Assembly: GCA_030268105.1 (NCBI GenBank) | Contig: BSDZ01000013.1 | Span: 3,205,001-3,269,000 of the forward strand | DNA length: 64,000 bases | Reading direction: 5' to 3' | From: Volvox africanus | Taxonomy: Eukaryota > Chlorophyta > Chlorophyceae > Chlamydomonadales > Volvocaceae | Part shown: piece after piece, positions 34,295-46,398 of the stretch | Position numbering within the stretch: position 1 is the first letter of the stretch | How the letters are laid out: the number at the start of each line of letters is the position of its first letter | The notes under the pieces: generated by a model | What the model was told of the DNA's origin: nothing | Seen by the model: only the letters and a program-made list of their open reading frames with translations | The model's database searches: none | Program-made: the position numbers and the translations under genes

Positions 34295-34716
34295 TGTTGT
34301 ATATGGTACCCACGAAGGGTGGTATCAAAAGATACCGGTTGTTGTGCCAGAGCCCGATTATGTAGAGCCACCGACTAGGTCGTACTTGAGAGACCATAAG
34401 GCCTCGAACCGGGCGTGACCTTCAGAAGTCACAACTACAACCAGAGATTCAGTGAACCAGGAACCAGATGTTCTACCATTTACCATTCAGGCGGTAAATG
34501 GCCCATTCCATACAGGTTATGGAGTAACCGACAGGTTCGGATGTTTCAGGAAATCGGTTAGTATTGGTCGTCGACAGCCGAGACCAAATCCACAAATTGA
34601 ATGCCAGATGGGAACATGAAACAGTTAATCTGATAATTAAATATATTATATCATAAAATAATAAACAGATAATTATTATACTTAATGAATTACCAAAATG
34701 CATTAAGGATACAACA
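34295..34716 (-). repeat. C 5' LTR
   Basis: 422 bp, matching the 3' LTR except for one visible substitution. Confidence 0.95.
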
Positions 34717-35196
34717 AGGCGGCCGTCCTCGCACCTAGCACGTCATGATACCGATGCGCAGTACAGGTCTCACTGGATTCCGATCTCAAGTGTGAGTACC
34801 TTTGTAGCACTGTTCTAAATATCGCGTCATCCGTGATGTTAATGGATGTAACATATGTAATATGCGAAGGTCCGAATATCGATATTCGGTTGCTGACCCA
34901 ACCATCACGATCGTCGCATTCTCGCATACGCATATGGTTTATGACGCAGATGAGGTAATAATATTTAAAGTATTATTACGTGAGATATTATGCCAATGGA
35001 TAGATTACGCATTAATTATCGATATCGAGTCAAACATGTTGACCGACAGCGTGACATCGTAGGTGATAATGCAGCATGCTTGATTAGCTAGATATACTCG
35101 AGTATATCATGCTAATATGATTGTATCATGCTTCACAATGCTTAAATGCATTGCGGTCTTCATTGGTGCAACCGGTTATTGAACCGGCGTACAACA
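34717..35196 (-). repeat. B-family LTR, part 2 (shared by B3 and B4)
   Basis: Continues 27202-27430 after the C insertion and ends GGCGTACAACA. It acts as 5' LTR of B3 and is followed directly by the purine tract of B4, so two minus-strand B elements share one LTR. That arrangement usually comes from recombination between tandem copies. Confidence 0.85.
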
Positions 35197-38100
35197 ACTA
35201 TCCCCCCTCCCGTATGCAGCGTCCTTGCTGCATCGGACAGCATCGACTGCAGAGATCATTGGGTCTGCGTGGCACGTAGGCGAGCTTCTTCCAATAAGGG
35301 CTTCATTTCCGGCGAGAAGTTACACATTGGCTCCCACGAATTATGCTCGCTGGAATAGCCGGTCCACTTGACCAGATATTCGTGCACCTTACGCTTTCGT
35401 CATTGTCGACCTATACGATGAACCCGATAATCCAATATTCGCTCCACATCATACACCTTTTGCTTGCCTGCGATCCAGGTCTCGGGACCAGGATCCATTA
35501 CTGCAGGGGCATCGGTGTTGTTTGTAACGGGCTCCGTACCACGATAAGGACGAACGAGTGAAATATGAAACGTGGGGTGGATATTCATGTCAGAAGGTAG
35601 GGATAGCTCCACAGCTACGTTTCCTACCATGCGAACATCGGGATATGGACCAATCCAGCGAGGTAACAATTTACGGGAACCTTCGGCGAGCGAACGCAAG
35701 TGCTTAGTGCTCAATAATACCATTTGTCCCACCGAAAATGTTACGTCTTGTTTGGATTTATTATAATAGTCCGTCGTCCGTTGTTGTGCCGCGTCCAAGC
35801 ATGCCTTTGCGTCTGTCATGTGGGATAGGAACGACTTGGCAAAGGTTTTAGCCGCTGGGATATTTATCTCCAACTCTCGCCACATGGGTAGCGCAGGATG
35901 GAATCCATAATTCAGAAAGAAAGGGCTTTGACCTGTAGAGCGGTTAACAGCGTTGTTAAGCGTGAATTCTGCCGAAGTCAGAAATGTATCCCAAACAGAG
36001 GGTGTGCGCCCCACGAAAATCCTCAACATGTCGCCCAGCGTGCGATTTGTGCGTTCGGTTTGCCCATCGGATTGTGGATGATATGCTGTGCTCAAATGAA
36101 TGCGCATACCGACGAGTTGACATAGCGCTTCCCAAAACTTAGACGTGAATTGACCGCCACGATCGGATATCACATTTTTAGGAACGCCATGCAATTGGAC
36201 CACGTTATCGAAAAATAATCGTGCTGTTTGCTCAGCGGTGCAAGACGAGGTGCAGGGGGCTAAGTGAACCATCTTGGTCAAGCGATCAACCATAACGAAC
36301 ACCGAGTCGTATCCCCCCTCAGTTTTGGGCAGCACGACTACAAAGTCCATTGAAACACTTTCCCAAGGGGCATCTGGTATAGGTAAGGGTTGTAACAAAC
36401 CCTGGCCCTTACCGGATAGTGCTTTATTGCGCTGACATAAACTGCACCTTTGCACAAAGTTTTCTGCATCCTTCACCACACGCGGCCACCAGAATGAGCG
36501 TCGTACGAGCTCTGCCAAACACGTACTTCCAGGATGTCCTGCTAACAGATCCTCGTGGAACCGCGCAAGAATATCGTAGCGCAAAGCGTCGTCGTTTGGC
36601 ACGATGATTTGTGTGGTCGAACCATCCTTCCGTAGCCACAAATCGTTGCACTTGTGCAGATGCTCCACATTACTTGGTGAAGCAAACCATGGATCTGTCT
36701 GATATGCCATCTTGAGTCGTTGCGCGAGATCCGCTGCTATCGGCACCTCCTGATTGTGGGAACGAGTAACTGGTGCTGCCAAAATCGCAGCATGTAATGA
36801 TGGATGTCGACTGAGGGCGTCAGCAATATTAATTCTGCCGGCGATATATTCCCAAGTACAGTCGAAACGAGATAGATATTCCATCCACCGGGCTTGTCGT
36901 CGATTAAGCGTGGGGACACTCTGCAAGAATGTCAGCGGTTTGTGGTCAGTCTTCAGCGTGAAAGGGCGGCCTTCAAGGTAACAGCGCCACTCCTTCAAAG
37001 CATGTAGAGCTGTCAACAGCTCCTGCTCTCTGGTTGTATATCAGGTCTCCGCACCCGAGAACTTCTTACTCGTGAAGGTCGTCCTTCCTGCAACAATACA
37101 GTGCCGCTTCCATGCAAGGAAGCATCCGATACAACTTCAACACGGAATGGCAACGAGTAATCAGGGAAAGAGAGGGTAACGTCGTCGGCGACGATTTGCT
37201 TGAGCTCTTCGAATGCCCGCTGACACGCGGATGTCCAGGCTTCGAGGGAAGCGAAACCTCCTTTCTTTGTCAAATTCGTAAGCGGGGCCGCAATAATGGA
37301 GTATTTATTGATAAACTTACGGAAGTAGTTGGTCAACCCTAAGAACTGGCGTAGTTCGGTGAGGTTCTGAGGCGCGGGCCACTCGCGAACCACAGCTACT
37401 TTCCGAGGGACCATCCTTATTCCAGTAGCCGACACGATGTGGCCCAAATACTTCACCTGAGGCTGCGCCCAAAAACACTTGGCGCGTTTAGCAAACAATT
37501 GCTCCCGCTTCATCACCTCAAGCACGAGCTCGAGATGCTTCAGTTGCTCCTCGCGCGTCTTGGAGTATATCAAAATATCATCCAAGTAACTAACGACGAA
37601 CCTGTCGATATACGGTCTGAACATGCAATCCATCACTGCTTGAAATGTGGCGGACGCATTAGAAAGTCCAAATGACAAGACCGTGTACTCGAAGTGACCA
37701 AAGGGGGTCCGAAAAGTGGTTTTCGGAGGCAGTTTTCGGAGGCAGCGGTTTTCAGAGGCAGCAATGCGTATCTGATTATACCCTTGTTGAAGGTCAATCG
37801 AGGAAAATAAGCTGAGCCCTTCAGCTTATCGAGCAGGTCATCGACGCACGGCAAAGGGTAGCGATTTTTAATCGTGGTCGCGTTCAAGCCCCTATAATCA
37901 ATGCACATGCGCAACGTCCCATCCTTCTTACCGACGAACAATATCGGTGCAGAATATGGCGATGTGCTGGGCCGAATCACACCCTTTGCGAGCAGATCCC
38001 CCACTTGCCGCTTCACTTCATCTAGCTCCATCGGGCTTAACCTGTACATAGGTCGTGAAACAGGTTGTGCTCGAACACAAAGGGGATCATATAATCAGCA

Positions 38101-39387
38101 GGTAACATAGGTGGGAACCCCAGGATGACATATGCATCAGTATAATTTGACAATGAGGGGGCTGCGACCTCAGGATCTTTCACAAAAGACTGCGCGGTGG
38201 TAACAACCAATTGCACCCAAGGCCTCGCAAGCAATTCATGGATGTCTTCCCTTATCATTTGATAAGCTACTCTTACATCCTTCAAGCTTGGGTTCTTTAT
38301 TTCGGCGGACGAACACCGCTAACGAAATTAACCACAGGCTCCGCACAGTCCGCCCTCCTCTGGTGTGACATCTTGGTACGACAGACAAGGTACCTTAAGT
38401 GATAGGTTCCCTTTTGCACAATGGCCAATTGTGCTGGATTCCATATCGATGCGCGCGCGGTACTGTCGTTATGTCGCGGCACCCAATGTCCATGTAGTGC
38501 TGTCTCCGAAAGACCTTGTTGCACTCATTGGGCCCTAACACACAGAGGGTCCTTCGCCGACTAAGGGTGATCCTGCCCACGATGGGATGCTTATCCTCAT
38601 CAACGAGGATAACCTGAACACTTAGACGGCTATGGGATCAATCCCATCATACTTATCACTTAGTTGAGATAAGGTCGTCAGTAACACCTGTAATACATAG
38701 GTGTTCAAAAATTTCAGTCAACAAAATCGATTTCGTTGCCATCAAAAAGAGTCAAACGTGGCGTACATCCGCATCATACCTACGATCCATGCTAGTCAGC
38801 AGAAAAGGATCCGTTAGAGGCACCTAAGTGTTAACCATCGAGTTTATCTAGTCGAAATAGCGAAGAGTCCCCTTATATCAACATCGCCGGATTCAATCAA
38901 GATGTATCCAAGCCAGAGCGTGATTCAGCACTCCATGTCAACTAACACTTCTGTGTTAACGTGGGTTGGATGCTCCGACGATATCAATGGAAGGGGCAGA
39001 CTCCCAATTGTCGTCGCTGCACAAACTCCATTTGAGTACATCCCCACTTGGTAAGCCATCGATTTTGTGTTCTTGACCGCTTTGATTCTGATGCAGCTCC
39101 GCGTGACTCGGCGGTATTTTGTAGTCTGCTCGTCCTCTTCCGCGTACTCCCAGTTATCTGTGAATCTCTTGGCATTAGTTCTTGAGTACCAGGAGTATGA
39201 ACGTGATTAGTCGGAGGAGTGCCCCCACGGTGCATCGGAGCTGGAGGTAGTGGAGTGCCAGTAGTCTCAGGTGCTGGATCAGTTTCGTTAGAGATATCTT
39301 GCGTCGTGTCGACTGATAACGGTGCTAGAGCTGTCGGGCGTTCCTGTCTCGTTCCAAGGCAAGCTTCGACGCCATGAACGATCTGAA
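35197..39387 (-). pseudogene. B4: minus-strand B element, pol decayed, gag remnant
   Basis: Purine tract 35197-35212, then chromodomain, integrase and RNase H in one 538-codon frame (37016-35400), with integrase residues SMDF, SDRGGQF and DGQTERTNR. RT lies at 38049-37013, where YLDD reads SYLDDIL. Protease remnants fall at about 38300-38640. A gag C-terminal remnant (KWGCTQMEFVQRRQLGVC) lies near 39010-39060. A stop (TGA) within the chromodomain at 35400 and a triplicated ggaggcag/ttttcgg motif in RT (37715-37765) are both shared with B5. The left LTR is shared with B3. The gag end is cut by the B5 LTR at 39388. Confidence 0.85.
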
Positions 39388-40200
39388 TGTTGTACGCTGG
39401 TTCAATCACCGTTTGCACCAATGAAGACCGCAACGCATTTAAGCATTGTGAAGCATGATACAAGCATATTAGCATGATATACTCGAGTATATCTAGCTAA
39501 TCAAGTATGCTGCATTATCACCTACAACGTCGCGCTGTCCGTCAACATGTTTGACTCGATGTCCATAATTAATGCGCGATCTATCCATTGGCATAATATC
39601 TCACGTAATAATACTTTAAATATTATTACCTCATCTGCGTCATAAACCATATGCGTATGCGAGAATGCGACGATCGTGATGGTTGGGTCAGCAACCGAAT
39701 ATCGATATTCGGACCTTCGCATATTACATATGTTACATCCATTAATATCACGGATGACACGATATTTAGAACAGTGCTACAAAGGTACTCACACTTGAGA
39801 TCGGAATCCAGTGAGACCTGTACTGCGCATCGGTATTGCGACGTGATAGGTGCGAGGACGGCCGCCTAGAGACCAAAGTCGGCTTGCGCTACTTTGGACC
39901 AAGTACCTGCGTACTTAACTCGATCTAATTCGCATACATACGATATAATCATTTATATTCGGCCTGAGCTATTCTAGCATTCCATCTGCAGCCGAGTGAT
40001 GAACATTGCCCACGGGGTCTGACGGCGATCTACTGATTTGTAAACGAGGATTATTGTAAGTTGAATCTTTCCTTAATCTTGAGTCTTCCGCTGTCACTTT
40101 ACTCGCATTGAATCGCCTTGCTGTTCGTAAGCACGGTGCGCACTAGCTAACATTCAGACGTGCAGATTCAGTGCATGATTGAAGAAGGAAGGATACAACA
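39388..40200 (+). repeat. B5 5' LTR
   Basis: 813 bp, TGTTGTACGCTGG…GGATACAACA. It contains the perfect palindromes gatatactcgagtatatc and ccgaatatcgatattcgg. Confidence 0.93.
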
Positions 40201-40664
40201 AATTTGGTATTGAGACGGGTTAATTCACGACTGTCTCATTGTCCCTCATCGGAAGTAGGTCCTCGTGATGGCGAGCGACGACGACACGCGCCGTAGCCCT
40301 TTAGACACCTTCGCTGAGGATCTCGGCCGTGCCGTCTTGGACGCTGCCGCTTCCGGTTTGTAATCCTAGATATCTGTTGGTAACTAGTTGCTGTATTCTC
40401 GTTGCGAGCTTGCATTGTGAGCCGCAGGTGAACGTACGCCAACATTAAACGCTGTGTTGGCCGGACAATACTTAGACTCAGATCAGATTAAAGCTTTGAT
40501 TCAGAAGACTACGGAGATAAGAGACGGCCTTACGGATTACGTCGCTTTTCTTCTCGAGCTACTCAGGAGTTCTGTCGGTACGCGAGTAATCGAAAATTCC
40601 TCTTGCGTTACCTGTTTACAGATTTTCTAGCAAATTCCTGTTCACCAGTAGAAGTTTGTGCCTT

Positions 40665-41897
40665 ATGTCGGGACGCGAAGACAGTTCCTATCTGGGCACC
40701 GCTAGCCAACCCGGTAGCGGTCTTGCCGCTAGACCTGTTTTTGCCGATCCTGATACTGTCGGGACTCATATCATGTCTGACCCCATTGTTCTTCAGACCC
40801 CTTCACATTTAATTGTACCACTGTCGGCAGCGGCTACAACAAGTGAAGGAGTTGGAGCACAACGGGCTCCGGTAATACCCGCGGTGCAAGAACCCGTCGG
40901 AATACCGGAGGTAATGAAGTTGACTATCCCCGTACCCAAGCTCAATATTTCCGCTGACGAAAAGGCAAAGAATTCAGGGCATAGCGTCGCGGATAGGACC
41001 AGGGCTTATGTTCATGACGCTAGGCAATATCTGCAAGCGGTGCACGGCGGGGGATGCGACTCCATTAAATGCCTGTTTGTGGGAAATACCCTCAAGGGTG
41101 CCGCAAAGGATTGGTATGACGAATGGACCACCGCTAGAGGCAAATACACGTTTGATAACCTGATCAATGCTCTCCTCGCCCGCTTTGCTACGGAAGTTTG
41201 CTCGCATAGTAACGAGGCTCGTAAGACGCTGGCACAAGGCACGTACCATATGCGTCCACACGAGACCGTCCCTGCTTATCAGTCCCGTTATGAGGCCCTG
41301 ATAACCCCTATTGTTAACTTTCCTGAGGAGGATCGTATCTTCTGGTTTCATTGTGGTCTCACGGAATCCCTTGCGCGGTGGTGTGCCACTGATCTCAGTG
41401 GAATTCCATTCTCATCTTATGATGCTTTAGTAACTTTTGCTAGAGGTGCAGAAGTTCGAAACTTGGCTGGAAAAGACGCTAAGCAAATCAATCCTCGTAT
41501 TCATGTGATGCGAGCGCAGGAACCACCTTCGGAGTCAACACCGAAGGACCAGGGTTCCGATCGTCAACGCTCCTCGGCGGCCGTGCATGCCGTTCGAAAG
41601 GAAAGACGGTATGATAATCACGGACGCCAAAGCCCAAGTAATCGTGGGTCTGCGGGGGCTGGGCCGAGCCATGCGAAAGGAAAGCGAAGAGAGAGAGCGC
41701 CGTCTGTAGCTGCAATGCAGAACGCGGCTCCTAGTGTTAAGAAGCCCCGGACAGACGATCCTTATATGCAAAAGTGGGAGTGCCGACGTTCGGAGTTTGA
41801 CCGTCGGAAGTTCGCTAATCTTTTCTTGAGGTGTGCGGGAGAGCACCCTACTCGTGAATGCCCTCTTTTGCCACCTTTCGTACCCAAGACGACTTAG
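40665..41897 (+). CDS. B5 Gag polyprotein
   Basis: ATG at 40665 (MSGREDSSYLG), TAG at 41895-41897, about 410 aa. The capsid region carries EVMKLTIPVPKLNIS, YLQAVHGGGCDSIKCLF, AKDWYDEW, YQSRYEALITPIVNF and WFHCGL. A basic Gln/Gly/Ser-rich linker precedes the knuckle CLRC-like FLRCAGEHPTREC, in which the first Cys of the B6 copy (CLRCVGEHPTREC) is replaced by Phe. That loss would impair zinc binding. Spacing is again x3 between the second Cys and His. Pol follows in the same frame after the TAG. Confidence 0.87.
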   Translation: MSGREDSSYLGTASQPGSGLAARPVFADPDTVGTHIMSDPIVLQTPSHLIVPLSAAATTSEGVGAQRAPVIPAVQEPVGIPEVMKLTIPVPKLNISADEKAKNSGHSVADRTRAYVHDARQYLQAVHGGGCDSIKCLFVGNTLKGAAKDWYDEWTTARGKYTFDNLINALLARFATEVCSHSNEARKTLAQGTYHMRPHETVPAYQSRYEALITPIVNFPEEDRIFWFHCGLTESLARWCATDLSGIPFSSYDALVTFARGAEVRNLAGKDAKQINPRIHVMRAQEPPSESTPKDQGSDRQRSSAAVHAVRKERRYDNHGRQSPSNRGSAGAGPSHAKGKRRERAPSVAAMQNAAPSVKKPRTDDPYMQKWECRRSEFDRRKFANLFLRCAGEHPTRECPLLPPFVPKTT

Positions 41898-44800
41898 GAA
41901 GTTGCCCGGGATGTGGAGGAAGGGACTTCTCCCGGGATTGAAGAAAGTGAATGTGGCCGCTGGCCATCGTTGCGTCCGGCTGTAAGGGCCCTTTTACCTT
42001 CTGTTTTTGGACAAATCGAGAGGGCTATCGAGCGACGTTTTTCGCTCGACGGGCGCACGGGACTAAACCATTTCGACCCGCTGTGTAATTTGTTTGCACC
42101 GCGTTGCCCTCTTTCTTCCCTCGATTTATCTGGCCACGTTACTCTATTTATCCCTTCATCTTCCCGTGAGCTGTGCGAGCAGCTCACCAGATACAAGAGG
42201 TATCGCCATCGAAATCCGGACACTGCAGCTTGTATATTAATTCCCTCTTTTAGCCAACGTAAAGTGGCATCTTTGTTGGAAGGTATGCAATGTGTCCTCC
42301 GATTCCGCTTTGTTTAACAGTGTGGATGTGGCGGGTAAACCGACGATGCTGCCTAAACTACCTTATGCTGCTGAAGTTTGGTTTGAGGCCCCTCTTTTAA
42401 ATCCTAGGGTTTTAGGGTTTTAACCCTAAAACCCTAAACACTAAATTTCGCTTTGGTGGCAATCGTCAGTGGAAATCAAGAACCCAAGCTAATTGGGTGC
42501 AAGGAAACCGATCGGATGATACGGAAAGGCGCTCATGTGTTGCTTGTGAGGCCACGGGTGCAATCGAATGCTACCACCGCGCAGTCCACCGTGAAGGATC
42601 TTGAGGTCGAAGCCCTCCTGCATAAATATGCTGATGTCTTTGGCGACATCCCAGGGCTCCCACCTATGCGACCTGTTGACCATACGATCCCTCTTGTGCC
42701 CGGAGCACAACCCGTTTCACGACCTATGTACAGGTTAAGCCCGATGGAGCTAGATGAAGTGAAGCGGCAAGTGGGGGATCTGCTCGCAAAGGGTGTGATT
42801 CGGCCCAGCACATCGCCATATTCCGCGCCGATATTGTTTGTCGGTAAGAAGGATGGGACGTTGCGCATGTGCATTGATTATAGGGGCTTGAATGCGACCA
42901 CGATTAAAAATCGCTACCCTTTGCCGTGCGTCGATGACCTGCTCGATAAGCTGAAGGGCTCAGCTTATTTTTCCTCGATTGACCTTCAACAAGGGTATAA
43001 TCAGATACGCATTGCTGCCTCTGAAAACCGCTGCCTCCGAAAACTGCCTCCGAAAACCACTTTTCGGACCCCCTTTGGTCACTTCGAGTACACGGTCTTG
43101 TCGTTTGGACTTACTAATGCGCCCACCACATTTCAAGCAGTGATGGATCGCATGTTCAGACTGTATATCGACAGGTTCATCGTTTGTTATCTGGATGATA
43201 TTTTAATATATTCCAAGACGGGCGAGGAGCAACTGAAGCATCTTGAGCTCGTGCTTGAGGTGATGAAGCGGGAGCAATTGTTTGCTAAACGCGCCAAATG
43301 TTTTTGGGTGCAGCCTCAGGTGAAGTATTTGGGCCACATCGTGTCGGCCACTGGAATAAGGATGGACCCTCGGAAGGTAGCTGTGGTTCGCGAGTGGCCC
43401 GCGCCGCAGAATCTCACCAAACTACGCCAGTTCTTAGGGTTGACCAACTACTTCCGTAAGTTTATCAATAAATACTCCATTATTGCGGCCCCGCTTACGA
43501 ATTTGACAAAGAAAGGAGGTTTCGCTTCCCTCGAAGCCTGGACACCCGCATGTCAGCGGGCATTCGAAGAGCTCAGCGAATCGTCGCCGACGACGTTACC
43601 CTCTCTTTCCCTGATTACTCGTTGCCATTCCGTGTTGAAGTTGTATCGGATTCTTCCTTGCATGGAAGCGGCGCTGTATTGTTGCAGGAAGGACGACCGA
43701 TCGCCTTCACGAGTAAGAAGTTCTCAGGTGCGGAGACCCGATATACAACCGGAGAGCAGGAGCTGTTGGCAGCTCTACATGCTTTGAAGGTATGGCGCTG
43801 TTACCTCAAAGGCCGCCCTTTTACGCTGAAGACTGACCACAAACCGCTGACATTCTTGCAGAGTGTCCCCACGCTTAATCGACGACAAGCCCGGTGGATG
43901 GAATATCTATCTTGTTTCGACTGTACTTGGGAATATATCGCCGGCAGAATTAATATTGCTGACGCCCTCAGTCGACATCCATCATTACATGCTGCGATTT
44001 TGGCAGCACCAGTTACTCGTTCCCACAATCAGGAGGTGCCGATAGCAGCGGATCTCGTGCAACGACTCAAGATGGCATATCAGACAGATCCATGGTTTGC
44101 TTCACCAAGTAATGTGGAGCATCTGCACAAGTGCAACGATTTGTGGCTACGGAAGGATGGTTCGACCACACAAATCATCGTGCCGAACAACGACGCTTTG
44201 CGCTACGATATTCTTGCGCGGTTCCACGAGGATCTGTTAGCAGGACATCCTGGAAGTACGTGTTTGGCAGAGCTCGTACGACGCTCATTCTGGTGGCCGC
44301 GTGTGGTGAAGGATGCAGAAAACTTTGTGCAAAGGTGCAGTTTATGTCAGCGCAATAAAGCACTATCCGGTAAGGGCCAGGGTTTGTTACAACCCTTACC
44401 TATACCAGATGCCCCTTGGGAAAGTGTTTCAATGGACTTTGTAGTCGCGCTGCCCAAAACTGAGGGGGGATACGACTCGGTGTTCGTTATGGTTGATCGC
44501 TTGACCAAGATGGTTCACTTAGCCCCCTGCACCTCGTCTTGCACCGCTGAGCAAACAGCACGATTATTTTTCGATAACGTGGTCCAATTGCATGGCGTTC
44601 CTAAAAATGTGATATCCGATCGTGGCGGTCAATTCACGTCTAAGTTTTGGGAAGCGCTATGTCAACTCGTCGGTATGCGCATTCATTTGAGCACAGCATA
44701 TCATCCACAATCCGATGGGCAAACCGAACGCACAAATCGCACGCTGGGCGACATGTTGAGGATTTTCGTGGGGCGCACACCCTCTGTTTGGGATACATTT

Positions 44801-45522
44801 CTGACTTCGGCAGAATTCACGCTTAACAACGCTGTTAACCGCTCTACAGGTCAAAGCCCTTTCTTTCTGAATTATGGATTCCATCCTGCGCTACCCATGT
44901 GGCGAGAGTTGGAGATAAATATCCCAGCGGCTAAAACCTTTGCCAAGTCGTTCCTATCCCACATGACAGACGCAAAGGCATGCTTGGACGCGGCACAACA
45001 ACGGACGACGGACTATTATAATAAATCCAAACAAGACGTAACATTTTCGGTGGGACAAATGGTATTATTGAGCACTAAGCACTTGCGTTCGCTCGCCGAA
45101 GGTTCCCGTAAATTGTTACCTCGCTGGATTGGTCCATATCCCGATGTTCGCATGGTAGGAAACGTAGCTGTGGAGCTATCCCTACCTTCTGACATGAATA
45201 TCCACCCCACGTTTCATATTTCACTCGTTCGTCCTTATCGTGGTACGGAGCCCGTTACAAACAACACCGATGCCCCTGCAGTAATGGATCCTGGTCCCGA
45301 GACCTGGATCGCAGGCAAGCAAAAGGTGTATGATGTGGAGCGAATATTGGATTATCGGGTTCGTCATATAGGTCGACAATGACGAAAGCGTAAGGTGCAC
45401 GAATATCTGGTCAAGTGGACCGGCTATTCCAGCGAGCATAATTCGTGGGAGCCGATGTGTAACTTCTCGCCGGAAATGAAGCCCTTATTGGAAGAAGCTC
45501 GCCTACGTGCCACGCAGACCCA
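41898..45522 (+). pseudogene. B5 pol, broken by deletions and frameshifts
   Basis: The frame runs on from gag past TAG, with no ATG for more than 100 codons, then shifts at about 42306 where 11 bases present in B6 are missing. At 42398-42443 about 490 bp holding the protease active site are replaced by telomere-like filler. RT follows (43187 region, [14 protein letters not shown]) and carries an extra, repeated ASENRCLRKLPPKTTF-coding block. One base is lost at about 43575. RNase H and integrase are open in 43550-45382 (SMDF, SDRGGQF, DGQTERTNR). A TGA at 45380-45382 precedes the chromodomain. The last two lesions' surroundings and the RT block are shared with B4. Confidence 0.87.
42404..42445. 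repeat. Interstitial inverted telomere-type repeat at a deletion junction
   Basis: Two G-rich units (tagggttttagggtttt) are followed head-to-head by two C-rich units (aaccctaaaaccctaaa). The unit is TTTTAGGG, the Chlamydomonas/Volvox-type telomere repeat. It replaces the B pol sequence that B6 still has at 48790-49283. Confidence 0.85.
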
Positions 45523-45548
45523 ATGATCTCTGCAGTCGATGCTGTCCG

Positions 45549-45585
45549 ATGCAGCAAGGACGCTGCATACGGGAGGGGGGATAGT
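45549..45585 (+). promoter_or_regulatory. B5 stem-loop plus polypurine tract
   Basis: atgcagcaaggacgctgcat (45549-45568) folds into an 8-bp stem with one imperfect pair. It is followed after two bases by GGGAGGGGGGATAGT, which abuts the 3' LTR. The tract would prime plus-strand DNA synthesis. The same stem-loop precedes the tract in A2, B1/B3-type, B4 and B6, and in weaker form in C. Confidence 0.75.
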
Positions 45586-46398
45586 TGTTGTACGCCGGTT
45601 CAATAACCGGTTGCACCAATGAAGACCGCAATGCATTTAAGCATTGTGAAGCATGATACAATCATATTAGCATGATATACTCGAGTATATCTAGCTAATC
45701 AAGCATGCTGCATTATCACCTACGATGTCGCGCTGTCGGTCAACATGTTTGACTCGATATCGATAATTAATGCGTAATCTATCCATTGGCATAATATCTC
45801 ACGTAATAATACTTTAAATATTATTACCTTATTTACGTCATAAACCATACGCGTATGCGAGAAGGTGATGATCGCGATGGTTGGGTCGGCAACCGAATAT
45901 CGATATTCGGACCTTTGCATATTGCATGCGTTGCATCCATTAATATCACGGATGACACGATATTTAGAGCAGTGCTACCAAGGTACTCACACTTGAGATC
46001 GGAATCCAGTGAGACCTGTACTGCACATCGGTATCGCGACGTGATAGGTGCGAGGATGGCCGCCTAGAGACCGAAGTCGGCTTGCACTACTTTGGACCAA
46101 GTACTTGAGTACTTAAATCTATCTGATACGCATACATACGATATAATCATTTATATTCGGCCTGAGCTATTCTAGCATTCCATCTGCAGCCGAGTGATGA
46201 ACATTGCTCACGGGGTCTGACGGCGATCTACTGATTTGTAAACGAGGATTATTGTAAGTTGAATCTTTCCTTAATCTTGAGTCTTCCGGTGTCACTTTAC
46301 TCGCATTGAATCGCCATGTTGTTCGTAAGCACGGTGCGCACTAGCTAATATTCAGACGTGCAGATTCAGTGCATGGTTGATGAAGGAAGGATACAACA
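45586..46398 (+). repeat. B5 3' LTR
   Basis: 813 bp, TGTTGTACGCCGG…GGATACAACA. It differs from the 5' LTR at scattered positions, so B5 is clearly older than element C. Confidence 0.92.

Larger units (their letters stand above)
27431..34716 (-). mobile_element. C: young Ty3/gypsy chromovirus-type element, coding frames intact
   Basis: Minus-strand element with 422-bp LTRs at 27431-27852 (3') and 34295-34716 (5'), a PBS beside the 5' LTR, gag, pol, and a purine tract (AGAGGGGGAACAAT on the minus strand, 27853-27866). The two LTRs differ at one position that I can see (gattaag versus gattatg). It sits in a B LTR. The flanks read AGGCA on the left and AGGCG on the right, a 4- or 5-bp target duplication. 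A later solo A LTR interrupts the 3' untranslated end without touching pol. It is the youngest full-length element in the window and may still be active. Confidence 0.93.
39388..46398 (+). mobile_element. B5: B element complete in outline, pol damaged
   Basis: 7,011 bp. LTRs 39388-40200 and 45586-46398 (both 813 bp); PBS from 40205 (TGGTATTGAGACGGG); gag open; pol broken; purine tract GGGAGGGGGGATAG just before the 3' LTR. The left flank (ctgaa) and right flank (aagga) do not match, so no target duplication is visible. The 3' LTR joins directly to the truncated gag of B6. Confidence 0.9.
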
